Part shown: positions 1-13,427 of the stretch, in pieces
How positions within the stretch are numbered: position 1 is the first letter of the stretch
Layout of the letters: each line of letters starts with the position of its first letter
DNA from: Gnomoniopsis sp. IMI 355080
Taxonomy: Eukaryota; Ascomycota; Sordariomycetes; Diaporthales; Gnomoniaceae
Reading direction: 5' to 3'
NCBI GenBank assembly: GCA_027946555.1
Contig: JAPEVC010000051.1
Location: 1 to 64,000, forward strand
DNA length: 64,000 nucleotides
Program-made: the position numbers and the translations under genes
Notes under the pieces: model-generated
Seen by the model: only the letters and a program-made list of their open reading frames with translations
The model's database searches: none
Told to the model about the DNA's origin: nothing

Positions 1-184
1 GGGGTGGGGGATGGGGGGGTTCTACCACCAAGTCGACCCTCTCCCATCGGCCTGACGGTTTCCTACTTCCGCAACGCGTAATGACGGTTGACTGAATTGC
101 CCAAGAAACCACCCGCAATTCTCACTCCAACCTCTCTCTGTCGAGAGAATGGTCTCCCCACCCACTTGAGACGACCAGACAGCA

Positions 185-1045
185 ATGGGCCTACCGCTGA
201 GAATGAACAACCTCCACGCACCCACTGTGCCCTCGGGCCCCACGACCGCGCGCGCCACCAACGGCGGCGGCGCCCACCTCTCATTTGCGGAGCTGCAGCG
301 CAAGAAGGAGAACATGGAGGCGGAGCTCAAGGCCCTGAGCAGCGTGCTTGACTCGGTATGTGCGATGGTCGTATCGAATATAAGGAAGAAAACATAGCTT
401 GCTGCTGACAGCTAGCACAGCATGGCGTCGACATGACCACCAGCCTCCTTACCGCAGATGGCTTCCCTCGCGCCGACATTGATGTCGCACAAAGTACGTA
501 TACTTTCTCTCGACTGCTGCGCAAGGGCTATACATTGATGCCTCAGCTGACAAAAGAATCCACCAGTCCGAACAACCCGCGCGCGCATCATCCACCTCCG
601 CAACGACTACAAAGATCTCATGGCCAAGATCGAGACGCACATCCACGCGCACTTCGCAAGTCTTATGGAAAACGCCGAATCCAATTCCGATAATCCTGAC
701 TCCGACGCGCCTACCGTCCCCGATCCTACTCTTCGCGACTTCGTCCCCGCGCCCCTCAGCCCACCCTTTGCAAAGGTGAATACCGTTGCGCCAAATAGCC
801 CCGCCGCCACTGCAGGCCTGCAACAGGGCGACCTTATACGAAACTTTGGCTGGGTCAACAGCACTAACCACGACAGCTTGCGCAAGGTCGCGGAGTGTGT
901 GCAGGGCAATGAGGGCCGCAACGTGCTTGTCAAGGTTTCGAGAATAAGCGCAGCGCCATCGGCGAGGGAGCTCGATCTTACGCTGGTGCCGAGGAGGGAT
1001 TGGGGTGGACGGGGCCTGCTGGGCTGCCATGTTCTGCCGCTGTGA
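185..1045 (+). CDS. nas2: 26S proteasome assembly chaperone Nas2/PSMD9 (PDZ protein)
   Basis: Predicted 240-residue protein from three exons, 185..355, 421..493 and 567..1045; both introns have GTATGT/GTACGT donors and CAG acceptors and keep the frame. The N-terminal half (about residues 30-105) is the helical Nas2 region. A PDZ-like domain follows at about 135-225, with the pattern FAKVNTVAPNSPAATAGL and then the GDLI loop. In yeast and mammals Nas2/p27 is a chaperone of the 19S regulatory particle that holds the ATPase subunit Rpt5 until the base is assembled, then leaves. Length fits the family (about 220 residues). The ATG at 185 gives the usual fungal start just before NNLHAPTV; the internal Met 7 is an alternative start. 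Family assignment is secure; exact start less so. Confidence 0.92.
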
Positions 1046-2306
1046 GCGCTATGGGGCAAGATAGTTACCGGGCTACGGAGAAAGATTGTGTGCAAACCCA
1101 AGATTGGACGGACCCTGGGAGGGGCTCAGGCACGAGAGCTTTGACTGACCGACAATCCTCTGACCCTATGAGGGGCTTGGTACGAGGCCAGAGGAGGGCA
1201 TTTGCAGGTCACAGCGTGATGGCTGAAAGACAGGCTACATTGAGGCTGGTTCAGGGAGTGTGGAATGTTACCTGACATGGTTGTTCTTCTCCAAACCATC
1301 CAAAACGTTGCAAATGCCATCCACCAAGTCAACAGCTCTGGCTGCTTGAAAACGGACATGTACCTGTGGACGATGAGTTACCTAATTACAAGGGGTCTAT
1401 GCCAGGAGTACCAGAGCAAGAAGTTGCTTGATTGAAAGACTCAGTCAGACCAAATATCGGGACTTATACGAAGGCAGGGGGCCATAAGACTCTCTCATAG
1501 AGACTCTGTCTTAGCCAAGGCAGATCCCATGCCACTGCAAATTCCATCATAGGGTACATCTCAAAATGACCAAGATGTCCTCAACGACTTCCGTAATGAG
1601 AAAGTTCCAGACGTTGTATACATCCTGGCAGTTTCAAGCGTATCATGTCTGTGTCTTCTTGAACTCAATTCCGAATCTCTCTTGTACTTTGAACCAGGGT
1701 TATCTTGATGCTATGGCAACCGAAAAATGGGTCCAAACAAGTTTGAGAGGGGCACTCGTGGAACTGCAGGGAATCTTCCATTGACATCATGGCAAAATTT
1801 GACAGACCCCTCCACGCGTTACCGTCTGACCGCCTTTATGCCGACTTGGCCAGTCGCTCGATTCGGATTTGCCAGGTCGGATATCGCCCGTTTTCCAGAT
1901 AAAGCAGCTAGATCTACATCTAGTCACATGAAGAGGACCGAGTAGCATTTTTGAGGAGTCCCTTTTTCTTGGGGGATGTAGTCTACCTAAGCGCGCCCGA
2001 GTGCAGTATTTGGCGCGCGGAGTTCCACGGAACGGCGAGAGATGGCGGTGCTGTATCGAACCAGACTTGGTTGGCGGATGTGCCCTCTAGCCATTAATGC
2101 ATCGCTAATCCACGTCCTCTCGCATGTCCCTGAACCTATCATGAAGTTGTCGTCAACGTAACCTGCTATCCCTGCCTTCGCCCCTGCCTTTATGTGTCGC
2201 TGTTTCCTAAGCAAGATGCCGTTCACGTCGAAAGAAAGAACCAGGAAAATCTATCCACCGCGTAGCTGCCCCCTTGTGGACATGATCAAAAGGCGTTGCG
2301 TCCCGT
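1046..2306. other. intergenic, convergent 3' ends of nas2 and Ran
   Basis: About 1.26 kb between two convergent genes. Only short frames without recognisable protein character are present. It should hold the two 3' UTRs; I see nothing else. Confidence 0.6.
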
Positions 2307-3304
2307 TTACAGGTCACCGTCGTCGTCCTCGTCGGGCAGAGGCATGGCGGCGGCCTCAGTCATCTCGTTCTCATACTGCTTCAGGAGAGCCTCGTCGACC
2401 TGGGCAGTGGGAGGTGCAAGAGCGGGAGCGGCGACGAATTCCTATAACAGGTGTAAGCAGAGCACGTAGTAGCCGGGATAGATCCGTAGGGATAGGGGCT
2501 GAGACTTACCAAGCTAGGATTGCCAACCAGCTTACGGGCGAGCCACAGGAAGGGCTTCTCGAAGTTGTAGTTGGACTTGGCGCTGATGTCGTAGTACTGG
2601 AGGTTCTTCTTGCGGTGGAAGGTGATGGTCTTGGCCTTGACTTTGCGCTCCTTGACGTCGACCTTGTTACCGCAGAGGACGATGGGGATGTTCTCGCAGA
2701 CACGGACGAGATCACCTGCAGTACATGTCAGTTTCAACGAGTTGAGAGTCACGATAGAGGCTCAGGGTCGCAATACGTACGGTGCCAGTTGGGGACGTTC
2801 TTGTAGGTGATACGGGAGGTGACATCGAACATGATGATACCGCACTGGCCGTTAATGTAGTAACCATCACGCAAGCCACCGAACTTCTCCTGGCCAGCGG
2901 TATCCCAGACATCGAATTGAATCTGGCCGTAGTTCTGCGCATATCGCATTAGTGATCGTTTGCACCGCGGAAGAGGAGGGGGTGACTAACGGTGGTGAAG
3001 CCGAGAGGGTGAACTTCGACACCGAGGGTGGCCATATACTTCTTCTCGAACTCGCCGGTCAAATGACGCTTGACGAAGGTGGTCTGCAGTGGTTCCAAAA
3101 AGTTAGCCATCGTTCTGGGCGCCAATGAGGCCGTTGAGGATCATGGCCACACGTCAAAGATTGCGCGCCGCTGAAGGCGGTAGGTGGTAGGCGCAGCGTG
3201 CGAAATAGAGGGGCAGCGAGCGACGATGACGAAAGAGAGGAACATACCTTGCCGGTACCACCGTCGCCAACGAGGACGAGCTTGAAGGTAGGAGTCTCAG
3301 CCAT
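2307..3304 (-). CDS. gsp1: GTP-binding nuclear protein Ran/Gsp1
   Basis: Small GTPase that drives nuclear import and export and spindle assembly by cycling between nuclear RanGTP and cytoplasmic RanGDP. Five exons on the minus strand, 3248..3304, 2991..3083, 2781..2934, 2510..2715 and 2307..2441, give 215 residues, the normal Ran length. Visible motifs are the P-loop GDGGTGKT (residues 13-20, split by intron 1 after K19), the switch II DTAGQEKFGG, the base-recognition NKVD and the SAK motif. The protein ends in the acidic DEDDDGDL tail typical of Ran, with no CaaX lipidation box, which separates it from Ras and Rab proteins. All four introns have GT..AG ends and frame is preserved across each. 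Ran is among the most conserved eukaryotic proteins, so the call is secure. Confidence 0.97.
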
Positions 3305-5610
3305 TATTGTGTAGCTTTGATGTGGTGTTTGGAGAGAGGAAAGATGAGTGACTCTTGCAAGCCGTTCACAAGCAATGCTGTATGGCTAGAAGTGGGTGGG
3401 GGGCTGGTGGGCCGTTGTTAGTGGTTTGCCTTTGCTCTGCTTTGCACACCCGAACTGAGAGAGAGAAGGCAAGGCCTTGATGGGATGCACTTGGGGTCGA
3501 CCAAGATGACGCGATTGACGCTGCTGGTTCGCAGGACAAGGGCTTTTATGTAGATGGATGACGAACCTTTGCAAGTGGGTATCACAGAGGGAAAAAGAAA
3601 AAGAGGTCTTGTGCTGAATCAAGACACCTCTGGAAGAGTGGGTTTGGGGTGATGTGGTTGGGTTGGATTTACCAGATTGATGGGAGTGAGGGAAAGATTG
3701 TTCAATGTTGTTTGGAAGCCAACGGCGGGCGGCACGAGCTTTTGGGGGGCACGGGCCAGGAGGGACTTTCAGGACTTTGCCGCTACGAAAACTTCAGGTC
3801 GCAAGGTTGCAGGGGTTCCACATCTGAGGCCGCTTTCCAAGCTTTTCCACCTTACGGATCGCATTATCTTTGAGCCGATATCAACTCATCGCCATTCATT
3901 GCTTTGCACATGCTATGTTTTCCTACGTTGGGCTTCGTCTCATACATGCATTGGTGCCAGGCATATTGACTGACATACATGGAACAGTTTGGCTTTGTTG
4001 GCGTTGTTTGTCTTCTCATTTCTAAGCAGAAGGAAAAGACATCTAGGTGCCTACCTACCTACTGCTTGGCTGCTTAGGCAGTCAAGTATTGTCAGGCTTC
4101 AGACCGAGGCTCTTGATAGCCCAACCTGATGCAGCAGTGCCTGGGCTTGGCCTCTTCCTCCTATTTCAGCCCTATCATTGATGACTCACCTCTCTGGATT
4201 CCAAGAGCATCCTGGCTTGAACCTTTGTTTCTCAGATGACTTGGTTCTGGGCTTGCAGTTGCCTGGGAAGAAAGGGCAAATATGCAAGCATGTTTTCTGA
4301 CCACTGGCTGATGGAAGTACACGCATACTGTGGTGCCCAAGCCAGTGCTGAAAGACAGCACATCAGTGAAACGGGCCCTCACTTTGGAGTTCTCCTACTG
4401 GGCTTGGGGTCCGCAGATTCAACACACAACACACGGTCTAGCGGCCACGAATTCTCGTGAGAGATTTCCCGTAGGTCGTACTTCTGCTTCACACCCGTGG
4501 AGAGCTCCTGCGAATGCACATGCGTCAGATACGACGTTTCCATTCCTCCGCCAAGCTCCAGATGACCCAGAGCAGACTGTCGGGGTTTTTTTAATATATA
4601 TATTTTTAAACCCTTTTTTTTTCCTTGGCCGTTTCTTCATCCTATTTGTGGCAGCGCCGAACAGGCAGCTCGAAACTGCTCTACTAAATCTCGAAAATTG
4701 CGCTGATGAGGGACTCATTTGGAAATCCGGTATAGCAGCGCTGTTGTCCCGAGAGACGGCAGTGAGGAGAAATAGCGGATACTTCCTTCTTCGTTGACTG
4801 TGTCCGTGTGGGTGAAGGCATACACAAACCAGACACGTAGCACTAACACTAGACATGAGCTGCGAAAAGATCAGGCTGGACAGCCCGCTAGTGACTACTA
4901 AGATAGTGTGTGTCATGGGAGCTCAATAATTGAGGTTTGTCGGTAGGTGAGACACCAGCCACCCAGCTGACTTTACAGGTTGGTTGAATTGGATGCTGAA
5001 GGATCCCCATGCGACTACGCGGCGCACCAACGACGACACTTGGTATTGTCTTGTAGCTCAACGACTACGCTATGTTTAGTCGTACCCCAGCGGTCGGAGA
5101 CTAGTTGCTGGTCTGCATTGACTGATCCCATTCCTGAACAAGGGTTTTACAACTCCGTCTTTTGAAGACTTGTGGCCAAGCTGGCTCGAGGTGAGGGACG
5201 GATAGAGTCGTCTAGCATAGTCCATGGCGATGATACTCGCGAGCCAACAGATGCCAAAAGTTTCGAGACATGCTCCCGTCCCAACCTCCATCCAAATGAT
5301 CAATTAGCCATTTCCCAAAGAGAAACAAGGACATGCATATAAGATTGCAACTTCTACGAACCACGCTCAACATGCCATCCCCAAGCTATGCAGACGAATC
5401 ATCGCCGTTCTTGACAAGAAAGCCATTTTTCCAACACCAACCCAATGTAATGCCCAGTCGAAAGTAGTATACAGCAGAGTAGCAGCTGCGTGTAGCAAGC
5501 AGAATTAGCCGGTCATCTTCCCCAGCACTCCAAAGTTGATAGAGTCCTGGTGCTTAGTGGTTTTCCCTGATAATCCCCATTTCCCATGCCCCGTGATGAT
5601 TAACCTTTGT
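3305..5610. other. intergenic: Ran promoter and 3' side of the Skt5-like gene
   Basis: About 2.3 kb with no recognisable gene. It contains a T-rich and TA-alternating tract around 4586-4622 and a CTAC tetranucleotide run near 4050-4062. The part next to 3304 should be the Ran promoter and leader; the part next to 5610 should be the 3' UTR of the neighbouring minus-strand gene. Confidence 0.5.
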
Positions 5611-7944
5611 TCACATTACCACACAGTTCTCGTCCTTCGCCGCATTTTTCTTCTTCAAGTTGGGGTTTTTCGGGGGGGCGACGTCCATCGGTCGCCCTCC
5701 TGATGCCGCCGCCCGGATAGCATTCAACCTCTGGCTAGCACGCACATCTCCTGCCTCTGCAGCCTTGACATACCAGACGTTAGCCTCCAAGATATCCCGT
5801 CTGCAGCCAATTCCCATCTCTGTAAAGTAGCCTATAGCGTACTGGGCCTTGACGAGGCCTAAGATGCAAGTCAGCATTCGCAACGAGAGACTTTCCTTCA
5901 GTTTTCATTCACACATACCTAGCTCAGCAGCTCTCCGTGCCCATTCGTAGGCTTCTTCTTCATCCTTTTCCAGGATCGGTTCGGCTCCGACCATGTACCA
6001 AGCGCAAAGCCCCATCATAGCCCCCGCATGGCCTCGCTCAGCAGCGCCTGTGTAGAAGTGCACGCTCAAGGCAGGATCCCGAGGGCAGCTGAGTTTGCCG
6101 TGCTCGTAAGAATCTCCCATCCGGAAATTCGCCTCCGAGTGGCCCAGGTCAGCAGCTTGTGTGAATAGCTCTGCGGCATATCCTTCATCCTTGAAGATAT
6201 CTTCGCCATAGCCCGTCTCATATAAACAACCCAGGTGATACGGCGCAGCATTGTACATGGCATCCGCGGATTCGGTCGCCAACTTCAACCACTTCAGCCC
6301 CTCACGGTAGCGCTTCTCTCCCAGATCGCCGGATAGACACGCTTTTCCTAGTCTCGTCATTGCGCCGGGGTGCCTCTTTGACGCTGCCGTTCGCAGAAAT
6401 TGCACAGCCTTGGCCGGGTCTTTGCGACAACCCCACCCGAACTCGTAACACAGACCGGTCCGATATGCAGACTCTGCGTGACCATGCTTGGCGGCTAGAA
6501 CGAAAAGAGGGAATGCCGAGTTGTAGTCTTCCTTGCCTTTGCTGAAGAGTCCAGAAGCGTAGCCATCAGCAAGGTAGTATTGAGCAAATGGATAGCCTGC
6601 GTTGGCAAGCTTTTGCAATATAGCCCGCGCTTCACGTACCAGCTCGTTGGGAGTCGACTCGGGTCCTTCGACAATAGAGCTATTTGGGCTGTGACCGGGC
6701 TTAGGGGTGGATGGCTTCTTCTTAAATTCCAATGTGACATCCAAACCATTTTCTTGGGCTGTGGAGATCAAAAAGACTGCAAAGGAGTACTGGATCGAGA
6801 AGTCATTTGTCTTCTTGACATTTTGCCTGTACATCTCAAGTGTTTTTTGCGAGCTCAGCAATGACGCGTTAGACCCCACCACATTCCGCAGCTGCGAGTT
6901 GTCGACTGTCAACGGAGCAGGCGCGGGCTGTGGGTAGGGCACATTTAGTAGTTCGGCATACGTGGATTGGCGGTTCTCGCTAATGTTTGGCGATCTCCGG
7001 CTCGAGTGCGCCGATGGAGCGCGTGGACTTGAGGTCCCATACTGCCCTGAGCGACCACGTTCAGAGTGCACTGAAAATGTTGACTGAGGTCGGGGCATGG
7101 AAGATCTTCTAAAGTGAGAGACTGGGGTCAGATGACGGTTTACGGCCGGACCACTCTCTGACAAGTCCGGCGACGATACAGCTCGCGGGTCTTGCTCGTT
7201 CACTGCGAAAGTAGCATTCCTTGGAGTAAGCGGTTGGTGGTGATACTCGAGCTGTGGGACCATTTGGGGATGATCGGCTGGGTCCTCCGTTGAAGAGGCA
7301 TCTTCTGATTTCCTATGTTGACCATTTTCCAGTTCGTTCGTATCTGCTGAAACGGAGCTGGCACTGGTTGCAACCGAAACTTCCGTCGATGCCAGTGGGT
7401 TGGACAAACAGGGTGAAGAAATAGAGGCGTCAGTTTCTCTGCTGTATCGATTATCTCCCTTACTGGCAGAACCTCCCTCGGTGTTGCCAGAGCGTACGGC
7501 ATGTGTATTGTTTCCTCCGGAGATTGAATTAAGCTGGTAATCCAAGTCTTCGCCAAACATGGGCTTTTCAGAAGAGCTAGCCTGTGCCCACTGTACTGTT
7601 CCTGCCGGCTGAGAGAAGTCAAGAGGAATACCAGGCGCTGGTCGCTGCGGCGCCTGGAGTGTCGACGATCGGTCGTCGTCGAAGGAGGTTGAGGACCGCT
7701 GCAGACCGTCTGAATAAGCCGAGTCTCTCGTTTCGATCACAGCACTTGATGGTTGCGCCCAGTCGTTTGGGTGGTGGTTCATTTTGACTGGTGACACAGG
7801 CGAGTGTCCCAACCGTGATCCAGCCGGGATGGAAACAGGCGGGAGCTCTTTTGGTATGGTCATACGAACGGTCTGGGGTGGAGATGGGTTGGAGGAAAGG
7901 GGCTTCCTCGAGGCATGGTGCTGTGACGAGTCCGCAGCAGCCAT
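5611..7944 (-). CDS. skt5: Skt5/Chs4-like chitin synthase activator with Sel1 repeats and CaaX box
   Basis: Two exons, 5919..7944 and 5611..5858, give 757 residues. The N-terminal ~330 residues are low-complexity, Ser/Pro-rich and probably disordered. A conserved lead-in (LEMYRQNVKKTNDFSIQYSFA, about 368-388) precedes a run of Sel1-type (TPR-like) repeats at about 445-735, marked by recurring GYGED, GWGCRKD and GIGCRRD turns. The protein ends in ENCVVM, a CaaX prenylation motif; yeast Chs4/Skt5, which recruits and activates chitin synthase III at the bud neck, also ends in a prenylated CaaX box. That fits a membrane-tethered activator. A longer frame begins at a TTG at 7959; I chose the first ATG at 7944. 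The class IV chitin synthase, the expected partner, lies divergently 5.5 kb away. Confidence 0.88.
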
Positions 7945-10900
7945 GGCGAAGGGAATCAAGGTCTGGAGGCTGAGGGATGCTGGGTCTGACCAGTCTCTAG
8001 AGTTGCAACGGTCCCAGCTAGTGTCGACGAAAGACGAGACGCCCGAAGACGTGGCACGACTGGCACAATGCTATTGCGGCGGTTGTAGATTCTCCTCGTG
8101 CTGCTGCATTGGACCTTGCTACTGCAAGCCTATGATACGCGCTTCAGGCTGGTTGACAGTGCGATCTTTAGGAGAATCCACCAGCCGCAGTTGAACGTCC
8201 CAAGGGTCCGACTCAAAAGGGTCGTGAAGAAGACTGGTGAGCTCAGAGAGAGGCTAAGCTGTCCGAAAGATCCACGGTGGTCGTTCGTGTTCTCGGCCTG
8301 GAGAGATGCTATTCGCTAGCAATAGCAAAGAAGGTTGTACGGATAGCCCGCGAGAGGACAAGACACAATACGAGGGACTGACACGAGGCGAGGCGTAATG
8401 CTGCTAATGCTGACTGAAGAGGTATCTCAAAGACAAGGCGAGAGGAGACGACGAAAACATTAACATGAAAAAGAGGCGGAAAGAAGGATGCACATGCGAG
8501 ACAGCTTGACACAGCACAAATCAGGCTTGACCTCACACCACGCGGAATGAGGGTCGAGCTTCTAACTTCTTCGTTATGAAGGCTGTGTGGTGTTGAGGCG
8601 TCTGTGTGTCTTGTCACTCAGGGTCTGAGTGTAGCTGACGTGACTGGAGCAAAAGTAACAAAAAAGAATAAAGAGACTACTAGGTAGGTAGGGAAGTACG
8701 TGCAAACCGAGGCCGGTGCGGACACTGGGACTGTTGCACAAAAGAAAACGTGCCCCTCAAAATAGGAAGTCGCAATTCTGTCTTGCACTGGTGCCCGTTG
8801 TCAGTGCGTGTGGAGAGCGATGATCGCCTGTGAGGCGGGTCCTGGTCCTGCCTCAGAGGGGAGGATCCTTGCAAGTCTCTTGGGGGCACTTTGCGCAGTG
8901 CGTACTGTGTGCTGCAGTGCCAATGCACGGAGGACCTAGGCTGCCAGACAGGTCGACAGGGACAGCTATCAGCTCTCACATCATAGTAGGCCGTAGGTGC
9001 CTACCGCGCATTTTGACCCTGATGCAGGGATTAGCACCTTAGATGCCCCTAATTTGGCTCTTGCCCTGATCAGCCTGACTGCTGGATGTTCCTTAGCGCT
9101 TTTTCACGCCATACTGCGTAGTATCCGTCCTACGCAGTACCTCCACCGACGTACGTCCTGTCCTGGTTTTCAATACCCCAGACTGGGGCGGAATCACACA
9201 GCCGAAGAAGTATCCAGAACCTCCCCCACAATCGATCGCCGCCTTAGCCACCCGCACCCGCAAGTCACAACTTCACCTCACGCCATGTGGGTGGATTCGC
9301 CAAAAAAGATGATGCTCCTCCAATCCGCGAAACAGGATGATGGAGAGCCTTCGGTCAGACTCCTCCTCGAGCCGTGCCGAACGAGAAGGACGTCGTAAGC
9401 CTAGATACTATACTAAAGTAAATCCACGTAGGTCCGCTCAACATCCGCATGCCACGGATACGTACTTCGTCTACTGTGTATTCGTACGACTGGGCAATGC
9501 TGGGAACGCGCGGAATCTCTCCCTTCGGCTTCGGCAACGGCAACGGCTTCCGCAACGGCACACCATATCCACCGCAGTGGGCTGGGTGCCCACTCAGTGA
9601 CGGCGTGACAGCCGTCCAACAAATTTTGAAGACTAGCAGTTTTCGAAGAGTACGCGGGGCCACGGGAGCAACAGGAATACCGACCGCCTGTCATTACCAG
9701 CTTCTTGGTACCTCTTGGAATGTTGCTGGCCTAAGCTTGGCGCCTGTGAGGTGGCTGCCAGGCGTCTCTCTCACCAGGCCTGGCAGCCGTGCCAAGACGT
9801 TAAAAGAACCACGACCTGTGGCCTGAAATAGGGGTGCTTCAAGAAAGGACTTGGGCATAAGTCCGAAAGGAGTTCCAAAAGGAACGCCGTGTCAGCATTC
9901 TGATTCACTAAAATGGTGCTTGTGCCGGTAAGCTGGCGTGAAGGGTCCAGGCACGGATTTGCTGCCGCCCTTCTCCTTAGCCTTGACCAGTGGTATCACA
10001 GTTTCCTAACTTTCACTACCTGGTAATGCGCTAGCCTCACCCGCGCTTGCTGGCTGCCGTAGCGGTGGACCAAAAACGCGTCAGGACCCGGTCTGTCGGA
10101 AACTCGGATTCTAGACCCAGTGTCAATTCAGCGCATTCATTACGAGCATAAGTGCTCATGGTGACAGCGCTGTCGCAAGCTGCCCGGCGTGATAATTGAT
10201 GTTTGCATTTCCCTAAGGCTCTTCATCCGGCCGATTTTGTAATTCTACCCAGTCAATTATAGTGGTAGAAGCCGGTTCTTCATCTCCATGACTTCTTCTC
10301 AGAAAGGACTAGTTCAAAGGTGTCCTGCTCGCCTCCCCCGGATTTGCTAAACGCACGCACAGATTGCAGCCCTCAAAAGAGCCCCCAGCAAGAAAAGGAA
10401 CTGTTGCAAACTGCCGGGCCACTTTTTCACACCCGACAAAATGCAGCTTTAGATGACGCGTGCTAGAAAGCAACTGAGGTGATCTGAATGTAGCACTACG
10501 ATACAGAGAGTCTAAAGAAATAGCAGAAATCAGCCCCTGATCCCCAAAGTCAATCTGTCCCAAACAAGCCTCATCAGATCTTATTTCCGATCTTTTCTTA
10601 GCTTAGCCGCATGCACTGTGCGACCCCAACAACAGCCTCGTGGGAACTCAGTTAGCCGTATTGAGAGAAGGGACCTAGCGAGGCTAGCTCCAAGCCTCTT
10701 CAATCCCTTCAAACATGACTCTGATCTCCTCTACGGATCGGATCTTCGAGAGACGCTGACTCAAAAGGCTCTGATCTTCGGAGAATTTGCTTTTACGCGG
10801 CTCTTGGCCATATTGAGTCTACTTATATACTGTTGCAATTGACTGCTTTGAAAAGTTCCCCATTCATAGAGTCCGGGGGAAATGCAACATCTCCCGCATT

Positions 10901-13117
10901 CCGGCCGGGGACCAATTTGTCAGAAAGTTTGGTTGGTTCTTGGAGAAAACATTGGTTTAATCTGTCGAGGAGTCTATTCCAGAATGTTGAGTTCCTACTA
11001 GCCTGACTGGGTACTGTGTAGGTAGGATGCTGTTGGAATGAGTCCAGTTGGCCACCATCCAAGCTCTAGCGGCCTCGTATTTGGGTTTTGGCACACACAT
11101 GATCGGGATCCTATACGACACGGGATTCTTTGGCCGCGGTCCGCGCAAAAAGTTTGAAAGACAGCAGCACGTGGAAAGTGACGGAAGCGATCTCGTAACA
11201 GAAGCACCAAGGCATGATCCCACGGTCTTGTTCTTCGGGTCTCCTACCCACATTGCTCGTAGATACCGAACAGAGTGTATCTTTTGTATCTCAGGTATTT
11301 ATAGTGAGGTATGCTTCCACGACCGTGGGGGTAATAGATTTTGACCACACAGGCCAGCCTGCCGCTAGCACTCCGCAGATTATTCTGGACCCCCTTTGCA
11401 GAAGGAAGAGGCGTTCCTGACGGCATGCATGGGGCTGCAGCAAGAATCCCTCGGCTCCTCCACCAGCTAAGGTGTGTCGTACTGTGCATGACTGTTATGG
11501 AGTAAAGGGGGGCTCTCGAGCAAAACGTTCTCTGCTTCTATGTATTGATTTCCAATAGGAGCGACCATTGGAATCCTGTGACTTGGGTCTCTCGTCTACA
11601 AAATTATGCAATTTGCGGACAACATAGAATTGCGGGTATTTCTTTGCGGTGTCTGGCGATGAGGGTATCCTCGCGGAGCGGAAGTTGCGGGTCACTCCCA
11701 TCCTCAGGTCTCATACGCCTGCGGCACATCTCAAGCAGGCAGGCCGACAGGAGCCTCGGAGGGGAGACTATGGATACAATGGGCTCTCATCATCTCCCGT
11801 AATGAAAGTCAAAATTTAGGTCAGGCCAGTCGGCGCTCTTTAGGTCAGTGCAATTATTATTTTGATGGCGACAAAGATCCTTGAATGTCGGCCACGGTAT
11901 TTTGCGTTGAAATAAATGGAGACTGTCTTTTTCCGGGGTAAAACTCGTGATTGGAGGTGGAGAGCCTTGGAAATGCTTGATCAAACACCGCCTGCCACCG
12001 CATTTTGCTTTGCAGCCAGCCTATATTTGGGGATGGAGACTGAGCGCAAGTGACGTGCATATCCTGATTCGCAACAGGCAAAAGCAAGGTCAAAATACTG
12101 GAGAATGCTAGGAGTAAGACCAATCAACCAGCCAGCCCATTTGAAAAGCTGGCTGGCTGGTAAGTTCCAACAAGTGCATAGTAAACAAAACAATTCCATT
12201 GCTGACCTGAAGCTCTGTTTTGCCACTTGCCATAATGATCCACCGCGAAAAATCGGGACCGCAGATCGTGTCCTTTTGGGCGCCGGATCGTAAATAAAGA
12301 TGCGTTCGCGGGTGAGCCCCTGCAGGGATTGGCACCAGGAATGTTTTGGCAGCTGAAAGAGAAGGCGTGCAATGGCCCGGAAGGAGGGTGAGAAATGCAA
12401 GTAGTTGCAGCTGCACCTGTGAGCTTGCGGAAGGGTTCTGGCTTCTTGCTCCAACATGGAACAAACAACACGCTTCTGCACTTTCCATTCTTTGATTCTT
12501 CATCCTCGTATCGGGTGTCCCCGCTCCTGACTTTCAGAGACTGAGGCCCGTCCCCCAGCCGTCTACCTCACCTGCTCGCTCACACGAGGCCGTGCACACA
12601 CACTCGCTACCAGATCCCACCCGGCCATCAAACAACTTTTATCCCTTGGGCGACTCGAACTGCTCGAATCGAATGCGCGAGAGGAGACCTCTTATTCCGC
12701 TCGCCTCAAACAATCAAGGTGGAGATTTTCGCAACCCCCCTGGGGCTGGATTTGAATCATCAATCAACATCTTACCTGCCCTGAACTCCGCCTTGCCAGT
12801 GTTTTTGCGTCTCCATGCGCTCCCACCACCGCAATTGACAATAGCCACCCTCAAAGCAAGGGACACCAGGCGAGCTTCATTGCAAGAGGGCCGGTGACTC
12901 GGCTTATTGACGGGCTGACTGGTTCTTGCCGCCTTTCAAGGTCCTGCATCATCCCTGAGATCTGCTCCAACTTTCACCGACCCGGACTACCTGGACCCCA
13001 GCACGCACTCGACCGGCATCAAGGGATCCTCGTCTATAGCATTGCCTGGGCGTCCTCGATACTACATTGCTCGGCCGGCTTTGCTTCCCCTGCAAAGCCC
13101 GTATCCCCATAACAACT
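7945..13117. other. long intergenic region between chitin synthase activator and chitin synthase
   Basis: About 5.2 kb between divergent genes. No reading frame looks like protein, and I found no splice-joined frame with recognisable homology. It holds a TAGGTA repeat near 8681-8693. The right part (about 12.5-13.1 kb), pyrimidine-rich and full of CAC/CTC, probably contains the leader of the chitin synthase mRNA. Unannotated small or noncoding genes cannot be excluded. Confidence 0.5.
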
Positions 13118-13423
13118 GTGAGTAGTACTAGGCACCACCAATTTGTCTTGAACAAACAATGTCACTGGCCTGTGTGTCTTGGATCTCCTCAGCCTCGTCA
13201 AGGACGAGCACCCAGACCCCTCATTTGTACTGCCTTTGTGTAATTACACATCTACGACGATTTGTTCATGATCACCTCCTGCCCTACGAGCCCACACACA
13301 ACAGATTTCACATCTGGTATTTTCCTGAGGGTGAAGCTCCCCGGTATCCCCGAGCCTCGCTGCTCCTCAGCGCATACATAATTGCGGGGTTGTTCTTGGT
13401 AGCTAATGATTCATATCTTTCAG
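13118..13423 (+). other. probable 5' UTR intron of the chitin synthase gene
   Basis: A GTGAGT donor at 13118 and a TTTCAG acceptor ending at 13423 enclose 306 nt. A CTAAT branch-like site sits about 20 nt before the acceptor. The coding ATG follows four bases after the acceptor. Inferred from splice signals only. Confidence 0.5.
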
Positions 13424-13427
13424 GACC

